Below, one piece after another: positions 7,963 through 18,000 of a stretch of 60,501 bases of DNA; within the stretch, counting starts at the first letter, position 1, and every line of letters begins with the position of its first letter. The position numbers and the translations under genes were made by a program. Under the pieces are notes generated by a model. It searched no databases. It worked only from the letters and a program-made list of their open reading frames with translations, and was not told the DNA's origin. Source of the DNA: Puniceicoccales bacterium (GTDB lineage: Bacteria > Verrucomicrobiota > Verrucomicrobiia > Opitutales > LL51). Where the stretch lies: assembly GCA_031259665.1 (NCBI GenBank), contig JAIRLD010000035.1:1-60501 (forward strand). The letters run 5' to 3'.

Positions 7963-9492
7963 ATGAAGAAATTTTATCTCACCACAGCCATCGATTATGC
8001 CAATGGACATCCACATATCGGCCACGCCTATGAGAAAATTTTGGCCGACGTAATTTGCCGGACAAAACGCTTACTCAACTATGACGTGCACTTCCTAACG
8101 GGCCTCGATGAACACGGACAAAAAGTCGAACAAACCGCTAAAAAACACGGTATTACCCCCCAAATACTCTGCGATTCCATTGCCCAAGAATTCATCGATA
8201 TGTGTACCTTTCTCCATATCTCCTACGACGATTATATCCGTACCACCCAGCCCCGCCATAAAGCGATTGTTCGGGACATTCTCCAAAAACTTTTCGACAA
8301 AAATGATATCTATAAAGCAGAATACACGGGATTTTATAGCACGCGCGTGGAACGATTTCTTCAGGAGAAAGATAAGGTGGATGGCGTTTGGCCGGAAAAC
8401 GAATTCGGTCAGGTCATGGAAATTACGGAGACGAATTATTTTTTCAAATTAAATCCCCATAAACAATGGCTCATCGATTACATCACCTCTCACGAGAATT
8501 TTATTTTCCCAAAATTTCGCGCCAAACAGGTGCTGGAATTTTTAAGGGAAGATATCAATGACCTCTGTATCTCACGCCCTAAAAACCGCCTTGCCTGGGG
8601 AATCGAATTGCCCTTTGATCCGGAATACGTAACCTATGTCTGGTTCGACGCCCTGATTAATTATATCTCCGCAGTGGGCTACGGCACGGAAAACTTCTCC
8701 GAATTTTGGCCAGTAGATTACCACGTCATTGGCAAAGATATTCTCGTCCCCGCTCACGCCATCTATTGGCCAATTATGCTCCATGCTCTCGATCTACCAA
8801 TGCCTAAAACGTTTCTAGCTCACGGTTGGTGGCTCTGTTCCGGAGAAAAAATGTCCAAAAGTGTGGGCAATGTGGTCGATCCGCTCGACTACGCTAAACA
8901 ATTTGGCCCAGATGCCTTCCGTTACTTCGTAATCCGTGAAATGACGGTTGGTCAAGATAGTGATTTTTCTCATGAACTCTTCCTGTCACGCTATAATAAT
9001 GATCTCGGTAATGACCTCGGTAATCTCGTAAGCCGAACTCATAATATGCTCCAACGCTACTGCAAAAACACTATTCCAAAAATTGCCCCATTGGAATCCC
9101 CGGAAAATGATCTGATTAACCTCTGGTCCAAAACCCGCGATAGTACACTCGATGCCTATGATCGACTCCAATTCCATACGGCATTAGAAGATATTTTCAC
9201 ATTCATAGGAGCTATTAACAAATTTTTAGAAATCCGTGCCCCCTGGAAACTCGCCAAATCTGATAAACCCAAAGATCGGGAACGCCTAGATACAGTACTG
9301 GCGGTTTCTTCCGAAGCAATCCGTCTAGCGGCAACGATCCTAGCTCCTATCTTACCTATTGTTTCTCAACAAATTCTTGAAATCTTTCAGGTCAAAGCAA
9401 TCGCTTGGGGGAAACAATTGGAATGGAATAATGAATATCTGTTCAATCGATCCCTCTCAGCAGACTCAATTATCCTCTTCCCAAGATTCTAA
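7963..9492 (+). CDS. metG: Methionyl-tRNA synthetase, zinc-knuckle-less form
   Basis: 509 aa. It charges tRNA-Met with methionine in the cytosol. The class I signatures are clear: HIGH-type HPHIGH at 16-21 and KMSKS at 296-300. The connective-peptide region at about 121-160 keeps the family framework (GFYSTRVERFLQEKD... ETNYFFKL) but has none of the Cys residues that normally bind zinc. There is an anticodon-binding helical domain after about 350, and no C-terminal EMAP/tRNA-binding domain. The stop codon falls inside a CTAAGGG palindrome (9489-9509). It is convergent with the T3SS operon. Confidence 0.95.
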   Translation: MKKFYLTTAIDYANGHPHIGHAYEKILADVICRTKRLLNYDVHFLTGLDEHGQKVEQTAKKHGITPQILCDSIAQEFIDMCTFLHISYDDYIRTTQPRHKAIVRDILQKLFDKNDIYKAEYTGFYSTRVERFLQEKDKVDGVWPENEFGQVMEITETNYFFKLNPHKQWLIDYITSHENFIFPKFRAKQVLEFLREDINDLCISRPKNRLAWGIELPFDPEYVTYVWFDALINYISAVGYGTENFSEFWPVDYHVIGKDILVPAHAIYWPIMLHALDLPMPKTFLAHGWWLCSGEKMSKSVGNVVDPLDYAKQFGPDAFRYFVIREMTVGQDSDFSHELFLSRYNNDLGNDLGNLVSRTHNMLQRYCKNTIPKIAPLESPENDLINLWSKTRDSTLDAYDRLQFHTALEDIFTFIGAINKFLEIRAPWKLAKSDKPKDRERLDTVLAVSSEAIRLAATILAPILPIVSQQILEIFQVKAIAWGKQLEWNNEYLFNRSLSADSIILFPRF

Positions 9493-9509
9493 GGGCGAGC
9501 AACCCTTAG
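9489..9509. repeat. CTAAGGG palindrome (element E) spanning the metG stop
   Basis: CTAAGGG and CCCTTAG arms around a 7-base centre, equivalent to element E of R1 (185-205). It lies exactly between the convergent metG and translocator genes and contains the metG TAA. It has no T-run on either strand, so its role as a terminator is uncertain. Confidence 0.6.
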
Positions 9510-9510
9510 C

Positions 9511-10368
9511 TCAAATAACAGTATTGCGGATGATTTTCATGGCTCCGTCGTGGAGCATCTGGTTGACTTGCTCCATAATTGACATAAATTGGTCTCGCAT
9601 ACTATCGAGACCCCTCAGTGAGGTTTCAACGGAATCAGCAACGGATCGCGTTAACTTCAATGCCGTTCGCTTGCGTTGAATCGATTCTTCCAATTGCGAC
9701 GATGCCTTAATATCATCCAAATTACTAAATGCCATAGCAGCATCTCCGACTGTATTAACCACTTTTTGCATTAGATCTGCATTTTTACTTACCTCTTCTT
9801 TGCCAATCGAATGGGCTAGCCCTCCCACAGTGATTGCTGTATTTACCGATGCGACTACAAGTTTGGTTATGGCGGCTGTCTTAACTTGCTTAATATCAAT
9901 CTCCATCTTCTCCTTCGTTTCTTCCGCAATTTGCTTCGATTGATCGGCCTGCGCAACGGTTAAAACGATACGAAATTCCCGTTCCATTTGCCGACGCTCA
10001 CTCGTCGATTGAATCATCATTACCATCAATTCACACATGAGATCTCCGAGACTATTTGTTTTTGACGATTCAAATTTCGACGCATCCATCCCTAGCGCTA
10101 ATTCATTGATCTTCTCGGAACGTTTTTCACTGCGCTGCGTCCCTCCTACGGAGGTAATCTTGTTATCGTTTAAATGAGATAATGTGCTGCGCTCAATCAT
10201 TTGAATGGCAGATAAATCTATCATTCCATTGACCACTAAATTCTCCGCCACAGCCTTTAATGTCGCCGCATCAACCCCAGCACTGCTATCTCCAGATGCC
10301 TTCTTCGCCCCCGAGGGATTGGCCACAGATGCCATGTGTGTATCATCTCCTGAAATCGGTGTCGTCAC
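9511..10368 (-). CDS. sctB: YopD-like T3SS translocator (SctB), minor pore component
   Basis: 285 aa, last gene of the T3SS operon. It has one moderately hydrophobic stretch (TKLVVASVNTAITVGGLAH, about 170-188) flanked by long helical, coiled-coil-like regions, and an amphipathic C-terminus. This matches the architecture of YopD/IpaC/CopD minor translocators, which insert with YopB into the host membrane. Sequence alone would be weak; position directly after a YopB-like gene and an LcrH-like chaperone is the main support. The frame starts at GTG 10368, 13 bases after the previous stop and behind AAGGAT; an ATG at 10335 behind AGGAG is an equally good start. Confidence 0.7.
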   Translation of the reverse strand: MTTPISGDDTHMASVANPSGAKKASGDSSAGVDAATLKAVAENLVVNGMIDLSAIQMIERSTLSHLNDNKITSVGGTQRSEKRSEKINELALGMDASKFESSKTNSLGDLMCELMVMMIQSTSERRQMEREFRIVLTVAQADQSKQIAEETKEKMEIDIKQVKTAAITKLVVASVNTAITVGGLAHSIGKEEVSKNADLMQKVVNTVGDAAMAFSNLDDIKASSQLEESIQRKRTALKLTRSVADSVETSLRGLDSMRDQFMSIMEQVNQMLHDGAMKIIRNTVI

Positions 10369-10381
10369 GGCAGCCTATCCT

Positions 10382-11575
10382 TTATGCAACAAGGTTTCGC
10401 GCAATCATTTGACTGGTATCGCCATACTCGCGGATCACTTCTGCTGCACGGGCAAAAGAAGCTTTTGTATAAGCAAGTAGCGATTGCATGTCAGCCATCT
10501 GGTTGTCAATGAGCATCTGTAAAAAATCCTGTTCTGCCTGAGCTAAAGTCTCGATCATTTCCATCTCTGCTGTACAACGCATCTTAGTTATTTGTTCCTG
10601 ACTCATAGCAAAATTGTCGAGGGCTTGAATCAGTGTCATTACCGCTTGAACAGCTTTCTGTACTTTTTGTACAGCAGATGCTACTTTTCCCAACGTTTCT
10701 GCAGCCTTTGTTGCTGCTTCGGCTCCGTCGCTCCCACCTCCACCTCCACCTGCCGCTATACTCGCTACCATTAAACCAATATCGATTGACATTTGTAGGG
10801 CCATTTTTGCACTTCCATCGTCCATACCGGAAGTGATGAGTTCACCCATGCTCTTCCCAAGGACCAATTCCGCCGCCTGGAAACTTAATAAAACACAGCT
10901 AATTGCAATCACCGCCGGTCCTGCCGATCCAAATGATGCGATTGTTACCGCTGCACCAATGGCAAACATGATGGCTTTTCCATAGTTGCTATTCAAAAAT
11001 TTCATGACACAGCTATCGCTTAACTTTTTCATGAATTTTTGAAATGGACTTTGATAGCGCGATTTTCGAATTTGTTGCTGAATTTGTAACATTTTTGTTT
11101 GACTTGCCGACAGTTTTTGGTTCTGCGTTCCTTTGACGGCTTCCATCTGTGTGTCGAGCATGATCTCATTTTGCATCACCGATAGAATCAGCATCGCCAT
11201 CGCCACTCCAATCGATGTCATTTCCTGAATATCGATCGTTGGCATCTCATATTGCCCATCCGTCGCCTTCAACGGAGCATAGCAGATTGCCGCACTAGTC
11301 ATACTCGTAATGCGATACGTCAATAAATTCATCCGTTGATTCGCCGCATCTGATTCCGATAACTTTCTTGTACGCTCATCGCTAAAGACATTGTGGAGCA
11401 AATAATCCGTCAAAGACATAACCGTCCTGGACTCTCTTTCTTTAGAAGGTATGCCCCACATATCATAGGTAAGGAAACGCGACACCCCTGGTCCGAAAAG
11501 TCCATAAGGCTCGTCATCGTCCTGTAACAACGAATAATCATCCGTCACTTCATATTTACTATTAACTCTTGCCAT
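10382..11575 (-). CDS. sctE: YopB-like T3SS translocator (SctE), major pore component
   Basis: 397 aa. It has two hydrophobic segments: about 197-235 (AIMFAIGAAVTIASFG... VIAISCVLL) and about 262-285 (IDIGLMVASIAAGGGGGG). Helical, Gln/Met-rich coiled-coil regions lie on both sides. Two central hydrophobic segments with coiled coils are the hallmark of YopB/IpaB/SipB/CopB, which form the translocation pore in the host membrane. It starts at ATG behind ACGGAG and overlaps the chaperone stop by 14 bases. The family call rests on architecture and gene order. Confidence 0.75.
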   Translation of the reverse strand: MARVNSKYEVTDDYSLLQDDDEPYGLFGPGVSRFLTYDMWGIPSKERESRTVMSLTDYLLHNVFSDERTRKLSESDAANQRMNLLTYRITSMTSAAICYAPLKATDGQYEMPTIDIQEMTSIGVAMAMLILSVMQNEIMLDTQMEAVKGTQNQKLSASQTKMLQIQQQIRKSRYQSPFQKFMKKLSDSCVMKFLNSNYGKAIMFAIGAAVTIASFGSAGPAVIAISCVLLSFQAAELVLGKSMGELITSGMDDGSAKMALQMSIDIGLMVASIAAGGGGGGSDGAEAATKAAETLGKVASAVQKVQKAVQAVMTLIQALDNFAMSQEQITKMRCTAEMEMIETLAQAEQDFLQMLIDNQMADMQSLLAYTKASFARAAEVIREYGDTSQMIARNLVA

Positions 11576-12056
11576 TTTTTTCTCCGTTTTTTTGTTCTAT
11601 CATTTCCAAAAATACCTTTGCCCGACGGGCTAAATCCCCTCGCTTGCCTTCTATTTCGAAGATTTCACACGTCTGCTCCAGAAACTCTTTTGCCCCTTCC
11701 CGATCTCCCATTGCCAAACAACAATCGGCCATCGCCGCAACCACCTCGATATCCATTGGGTCGAGAAAAAATGCAGCTAAATAAACACCTAATGCGTCTT
11801 TATATTTTTTTTGCACCCATAGTGTGACGGCCAACGCCTTCCAATAGCGCCGTTCAAAATGGTCCATCATGGCTAAGAAATAGAAAACGCTTTCCGCATC
11901 ATCATATTTTTTGTGCCTTAGCAGATCTTGGGCGATTTCATAGGCCGCTTCCAAATGGCTATGGTCGAGATCGGGAAAACGATCCAGAAGTATCTTCTGT
12001 GCCATAGGACGGGCTTGAAAATGTTCTCTTAGAATGCGATCGAATTCTGTTTCCAT
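11562..12056 (-). CDS. sycD: SycD/LcrH-class TPR chaperone for the translocators
   Basis: 164 aa from the ATG at 12056, which has AAAGGAAAGGAAAAAGGAT immediately upstream and starts METEFDRI. An earlier in-frame ATG at 12158 would overlap the giant gene by 85 bases and make the protein longer than the family norm. Three TPR-like helix pairs lie between about 35 and 140, including YWKALAVTLWVQKKYKDAL and MADCCLAMGDREGAKEFL. Class II T3SS chaperones of this length bind both hydrophobic translocators in the cytosol before secretion; the two translocator genes follow directly, as in lcrH-yopB-yopD. Confidence 0.85.
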   Translation of the reverse strand: METEFDRILREHFQARPMAQKILLDRFPDLDHSHLEAAYEIAQDLLRHKKYDDAESVFYFLAMMDHFERRYWKALAVTLWVQKKYKDALGVYLAAFFLDPMDIEVVAAMADCCLAMGDREGAKEFLEQTCEIFEIEGKRGDLARRAKVFLEMIEQKNGEKNGKS

Positions 12057-12073
12057 ATCCTTTTTCCTTTCCT

Positions 12074-15000
12074 TTAGCGTATATTCCCCGTGAGCTGCTT
12101 CCAAAGATCGCCAATCGATTTCAACATTTGCGTTGCGAGGGATGTCGTTTCGTTGCATCGCTGCATCATGCGTTGCATTTTCGTCGATAACGTTTGGCCA
12201 TTGGTTGTAATTTTATCGATGTGCATACGCATATTCTCACTCCAAAGGGAAACCTCATCCGCATTGAGTCCTTTGGAACCATCACCATAGAGTTTATTCA
12301 AAACAGCCTTTATATCGTCCTTTTCCGTCCAGCACTGAGTAAGTGTTTTCTTTTCATAATCTGGAATATCTTCGTCTTCGGTGAATAAATTCTTTCCATC
12401 GATGTAAGTTTTAATCATTTTTACATCTTCCGAGGTTAGGGCCTGGCCCAATACTGCATCACCTATTGTTGGGTCAGACAGTCCATTTAATGCATCTATT
12501 GTTTCAGCTACCTTAAGACCTCCGGTCAGATAATTAACGGCAATTTGTGCAACAGGATCACCATAGGTGTCCGCTAAAGCCTCTAATTTATATATAAGTA
12601 TCAAAGCATTATAGTCATAGTCCGGCGAAGTATAATTTTCTTTGCCTACGCCTTTATCGGAACCATAAAATTTCTGGTGAGCCAACATATCGAATGATTC
12701 TATCATCCATTGATTAGATCCAGACGTAAAATCATTGGAGGATAATCCAGCAGCATCGCCAATTTTATTGGCCAAATATTTGTAATGTCCCGTCGCCCCC
12801 CAACCCATGGAAGCCGGTGCCCAATCATCCAACTGAAAGCCATTGAAAGCGGAATCATTGGGATGTAATTTATTAGTGGAAATGCCCTCCAGAGAGCAGG
12901 GATGCGGGAGACAATCGCCATCCATCCTTGCAATTAAAGCCTGTGTGTAGTGATTCAGCGTTGATCTTATTTGCGCTGTTGGATTGTCCGCTTTTATTTT
13001 GTTACGGTTAGACCAATATGCGTACAATAGCTTGTCCTGATCGCCACCCATAACCTGATCTGTTGCGTGAAATGCTACCGGATTACCATGGTCAGCACCT
13101 GCTATTCCAGCCATTACCAATGACGCCACACCTCCAGCGGCCAGAGCAATCAGCCCCGCTATGGCCAATGCACCTAAACCTGGAACAAATATCGCTACGA
13201 GTGCTACTGCAGCCAAAGCCACTACCGCTAGTATTGTTAATGCAGCAACAAGGCCAGCAACGGGATCCGCCTTTTTCACCCTGTCGGAGACTTTTTTATA
13301 ATTGTCATTTACACAGTCCGTTTGATCGCAGATTTCTTTGAGGGAGCCCAATTCTAATAGGTCGCTATTGGTGAGATCCGCTAACATCATGTTGCTGGAA
13401 GCAGCATCTCCCGATTTTAATTTCCCTTGGGAGAGATAGGTTAATACATTGGATACGCCTTTATTTTTCTCCTCCAGAAAAGTCATGCGCTTGTTGAAAT
13501 TCGAATTTTCATAGGTCGCAATATCCGCGTCATTGCTGAAAAATTCCGACGCCATAGGAATGTTATTTTTCTTGAAGAATAGAATCACATCGGCCGGTAT
13601 CACTGCCCTTGCATTTTCACCCTGTCGCGCCGCTTGGGCCTGAACTTTGTTGATCTTCGCTAGATATTTATTGGCTTCAGAAATTTTCTCATTGTTCGCC
13701 TGAATCTCTTTCAATAGCTCCTCTAACATATTCTTCTGCGTCGTAAATTTTTCATAGAGAATTGCCATCAATCGGAACATTACGCCATAGTGGGAATAGT
13801 CCCCATGCCATATCGAATTCATCTCGACATAAACTGGCTCGGTAATCGAATCATTTGGATCGTAATCTTCAATGAAACACACTTCTCCATTCTTTTTATA
13901 TCCGTAAATCATACGACAATAGGTTGACCCATTCGTCTCCTTAAGTTGCGTATCCGATAAATCCGCAAGTTTATGCCATCCCCCCCTGTAATTGGCGTAC
14001 CGTATGGGTACCATCTGCAACAACGATTTTTGGTAGAGATCGAGTTGTTGCGAATAACTCAAGAAACCTCGTAACTTCGCTATGTAATCGTCTAGTGGTC
14101 CCGTTTGTTTTAGTTCATCGATTTGTTTTTTGTATTCTTCAAAGTCCAGTTTTTTGGCATTGTATTTCGCAATAACTGCATTCAATTCCATGGATTGGAG
14201 TTTGTACTTGTATTGAGCCTCACTCTTTTTGTTTTCATTGTAAGGTATAAAATCCTTCACACGCCCAATATAAGTCTTCTTATCGATATCGTCTCGGCTG
14301 CCCAAGTATTCTCTAAAATTCTTTATTTTTTGGAGTAGTACGGCATCCATTTGACCCTTTAATTCCCCTTTACTATCGTAGGAATTGATGATCAGATCCA
14401 AATCTGTGGATAGGTCCTTCAAAGCCGCCTGAAAATCCACCTTTCTACTGCTATCAATAAACCAATTGGCATGCTCTTTGATGATTTCATTGAAGCCTAT
14501 TCCCGCGATTTTGCACTTTCGACCATCTTTTATCACATCCAAGACATAGACATCTTGAAAGATTCCACTATAGATCTCGTATTTTTTGAGCTCTTCGATG
14601 TAAGTTTCCAAGGTCGTACCCATTTGCGTAATATACGTTTTCACACCATCGGACCCAATTAATGGTAATTCCTCAGATTTTTGAAAATAGGTCCGTTTGG
14701 TGAATTCATTGAGTACGCTTTGATAAAGCAATGCATCCCGCGAATCGCCTCTCCAACCTCCATATTCACACATCTTGGCATCTTTCTCAACGCCCCATAT
14801 TTCCGCTAGGGATAATACCGGCCGCTCCGAATATTTCGAATTCCCATTTTGAATAAGCGTTGCTATATTGGCGAAATCTTTTTGTAATCCGCTGTTCGCA
14901 ACAAAGTTTTCAACCTCTTCCCCAACGGAATCGATACCGATGCTAGCACTCAGAATATTTTCGGCCACCTCACATCTTTTTACACTGTAGGTATAGCTTG

Positions 15001-18000
15001 TGATCAATTGTGCCCGTACACTAGGGCTCCTTTGGATGGATAATAGATACTTCATTTGTGAAGCGGCCTCGCTCAAACTCTTTGATAGGGATTTGACATA
15101 TGCCGGGAAACTACCTTTTTCTTTGGCAGCATTCGTTTTTGCATTTTCATAATCTCGTTTTTTGGGAGCAAGTTCCGCAATGTACTGATTCGCCGCCTCG
15201 ATGTTACCGCTACTTTTTGCGATGGCAATTTTATTTAAAATTGTATAATATTCTTTTCCTCTGGTCGCTATATTGGCGAAATTTTTAAAATCATTGTCCG
15301 CTTTATCGAAATTTTTAATCACTGTATTGATCATTTTCAACATTAATTCTTCATCCGAATAGGCCAATTTATCATTATAGCGTTTGACATCATGGCGTCC
15401 CAGGATATCGCTAAGTGAAGAAAACATTGCGGCAAATTGCGCAATCTTCGCCGAAAATGATTTCGATGAGTTTGAAAATAACTCATTACTTATGTCCTTC
15501 TTCCAACTTGCATATTCTATACCAAAATTTGTACCGATGGTATTAAATTCCTCGACAAATAGGGCATGGGCATCTTCATCCAATAAATATTGCGCATTGG
15601 CAGCAAACATACCCCGATGGCTTCCAAAGCGCATACCATATCTTTCTAACGTACCACTTGAACTTTCAATTTCTGTCTTTGTAGTCGGATTATAATCAAC
15701 GCCCAATAAATCGCTCGAAATTCCGTCTACTCGGTAAGCTACATAGGAGGAAGAACCGCTACTATTTGTAACCGTTTTAACGATGCGTGCTCCCTCTTCG
15801 TCTAACAAAAAACCTTCTCCATCGTAACCTACTTCAGTACCATTGCTATCGAAAAAACCTCCACCGGAAGAATAGTATGTTTTTCCATCGGCCGTGATCG
15901 AAAATTCTTCAGCAGTTAGAACTGGATCGGCTTGCGAGCTATCAGTGTACTTATAAAACACACCCTGTAGATTTTTTTTCTTTTCAAACCATGTCATCTC
16001 CCGATTCGCCAAATCAGATTTTTCAGCGGACGTTATCTGTACAATTTTGATCTCTCCATTTTGGATCCCACAAATAAAGTTTACATCTCCCATTTTAAAT
16101 GTATAATAGCCGTTGTTTTTTAAAAACTTTGTTCCATTCAACGCACACCATCCTACATCACTTGCTTCTTTTCCGGCCATTGCGTATACATATTCAGCCA
16201 TTTGTAGGCGATAGTATACTTCCCCAACTTTTTTGATAGCCGCTCCGTTTAAATATACATTTTTCAGCGAATCAATGACGCTAAGCAATTCATTGGTAAT
16301 GATGCGATTGCGAACCGTATCGGCAGTTTTTTTCGTTTCCGTTGAGACCACACTTCCATCCTTACAGATTTCGTAAGTCGTCGTCTCCCCTGCAATCGTT
16401 TTTACTGTACCATCCCGCGGATAAGCCGTTTTTGGAACGGCTGCTGCCGTCCCATTGTAAACGTAGCTGTTGTCGCTTTGCAAAAAATATACCCCATCTT
16501 TATTTAATTCGTTAAATATTTTCTTTGTGCTGCCTTCATCTTGCCGATTCCACCCTGTCACCACGCTTTCCAATTGTTTAATGAGTTGTATCATCTGGTC
16601 GTCATCGGTAATGATCGCCCCCCCCGATAGCAGCGTATCGGATTTTGTATCAAACAGGGCGGTATAATCATAGTTCCCGTTCCCCAAAACAGTTTCCAAT
16701 GCATCATTAATAGTACTAAGGCGTGAGTTATAGATCGCTTCCGCATCTTCAAATAAATCATAACCATATATGTCATTACTCAAGATTGAGATGTAATCCG
16801 ACAAATTGCTTGAGGCTCTATTTACAGTCGCTCCAATGTATGAGCAATACGTGCTGCCTATATTGCCTGTCGACGATACAGTTTTTCGAATATCACTACT
16901 AATTTCATAGCTCAAGTTCATTTGTTGGTACAAATTGGCTCCCTTTAGGTCTGTCAATGCCTTGCGCAAGTTAGTATTAACATCTGTATCATTTCTCCAA
17001 CCTGGGTATTTTTCAAAGAGGTAATTAACATAATCGCACACAGCCAAATAGGCTCCTCGAGGGGCCATATATCCTCGAATGTTTTGGAAAACCGATTCAC
17101 CCAGAAAAAGCTCCTTATAAATCTTGAGGCAATCGAGCTTAAAATCGATAAACTCAGTACCGTAGTCAATTGCTGTAAAGTTACTACATGCTGTATTTAG
17201 TCTAGCTTTTCTGTTGGCGACACTGTTATTACCTGATCCAGGAACCGTATAATAAGTCAGCAGTCTTCCTCCCGATTCTGTACCCTTCGCGATGTTACCA
17301 AAATCAGTAGTAGCATATCCGCAGTTTGTCAATGCTATTCCAGCGTTCGTTCCATTAGCCATTTTCTTATCTCCATTTTGATGCACAAAATTTGTCACCA
17401 GATAGGAGGCGTAGCGCTCGAAATCGTACCAGCACTGATGGTATTTCTTCATGCGATCGTCTGAACCCTTGATATCGCCCACCGAAAAACTGATAGCACG
17501 TCCTGATATCTTTGCCGCAAGCAATTCGCTTCCTCGATTATTATTCGCTGCTCTGAATTCATCTTCAATGGTCACTCGAATTTTGTCCATCAGGCGTATG
17601 ACGGCTACCTGATCGTGATCGCAATCGCCTGTAAATCCGTAGCGATCCGCGATCTTTTCATATTCTTTTTTGTCATTATTAGTTGGCATTGTAATATCAA
17701 ATAATTTGATATGATCCTTAATTTCTCCGATGTGATCTATGATCATAGATAAGAAATAAGAACTATTGCTCGCCATTTGCGTAATTTCTTCGCTACTTGC
17801 CATTTTGATCTTCAAAGCCGTAGCTTTGTCAACAGTCAGTTCCCCAGTAGTGGGTATATCGTCTAACACACTTTCCAACCCATCGATTATTCCTTTACAG
17901 GTGAAATAGTCATCGATTGAACGGAACTCTCCACTCGTTTTCGCGGCCTCCAATTTCGCCATAGCACCGTTTGTGTCATTGGTAAGGGCAGTGTTTGCAG

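Noticed and set aside
12056..12158. Longer start of the SycD-like gene
   Set aside because: It would overlap the giant gene by 85 bases without a ribosome site, while the ATG at 12056 has a strong one and gives the standard family length.
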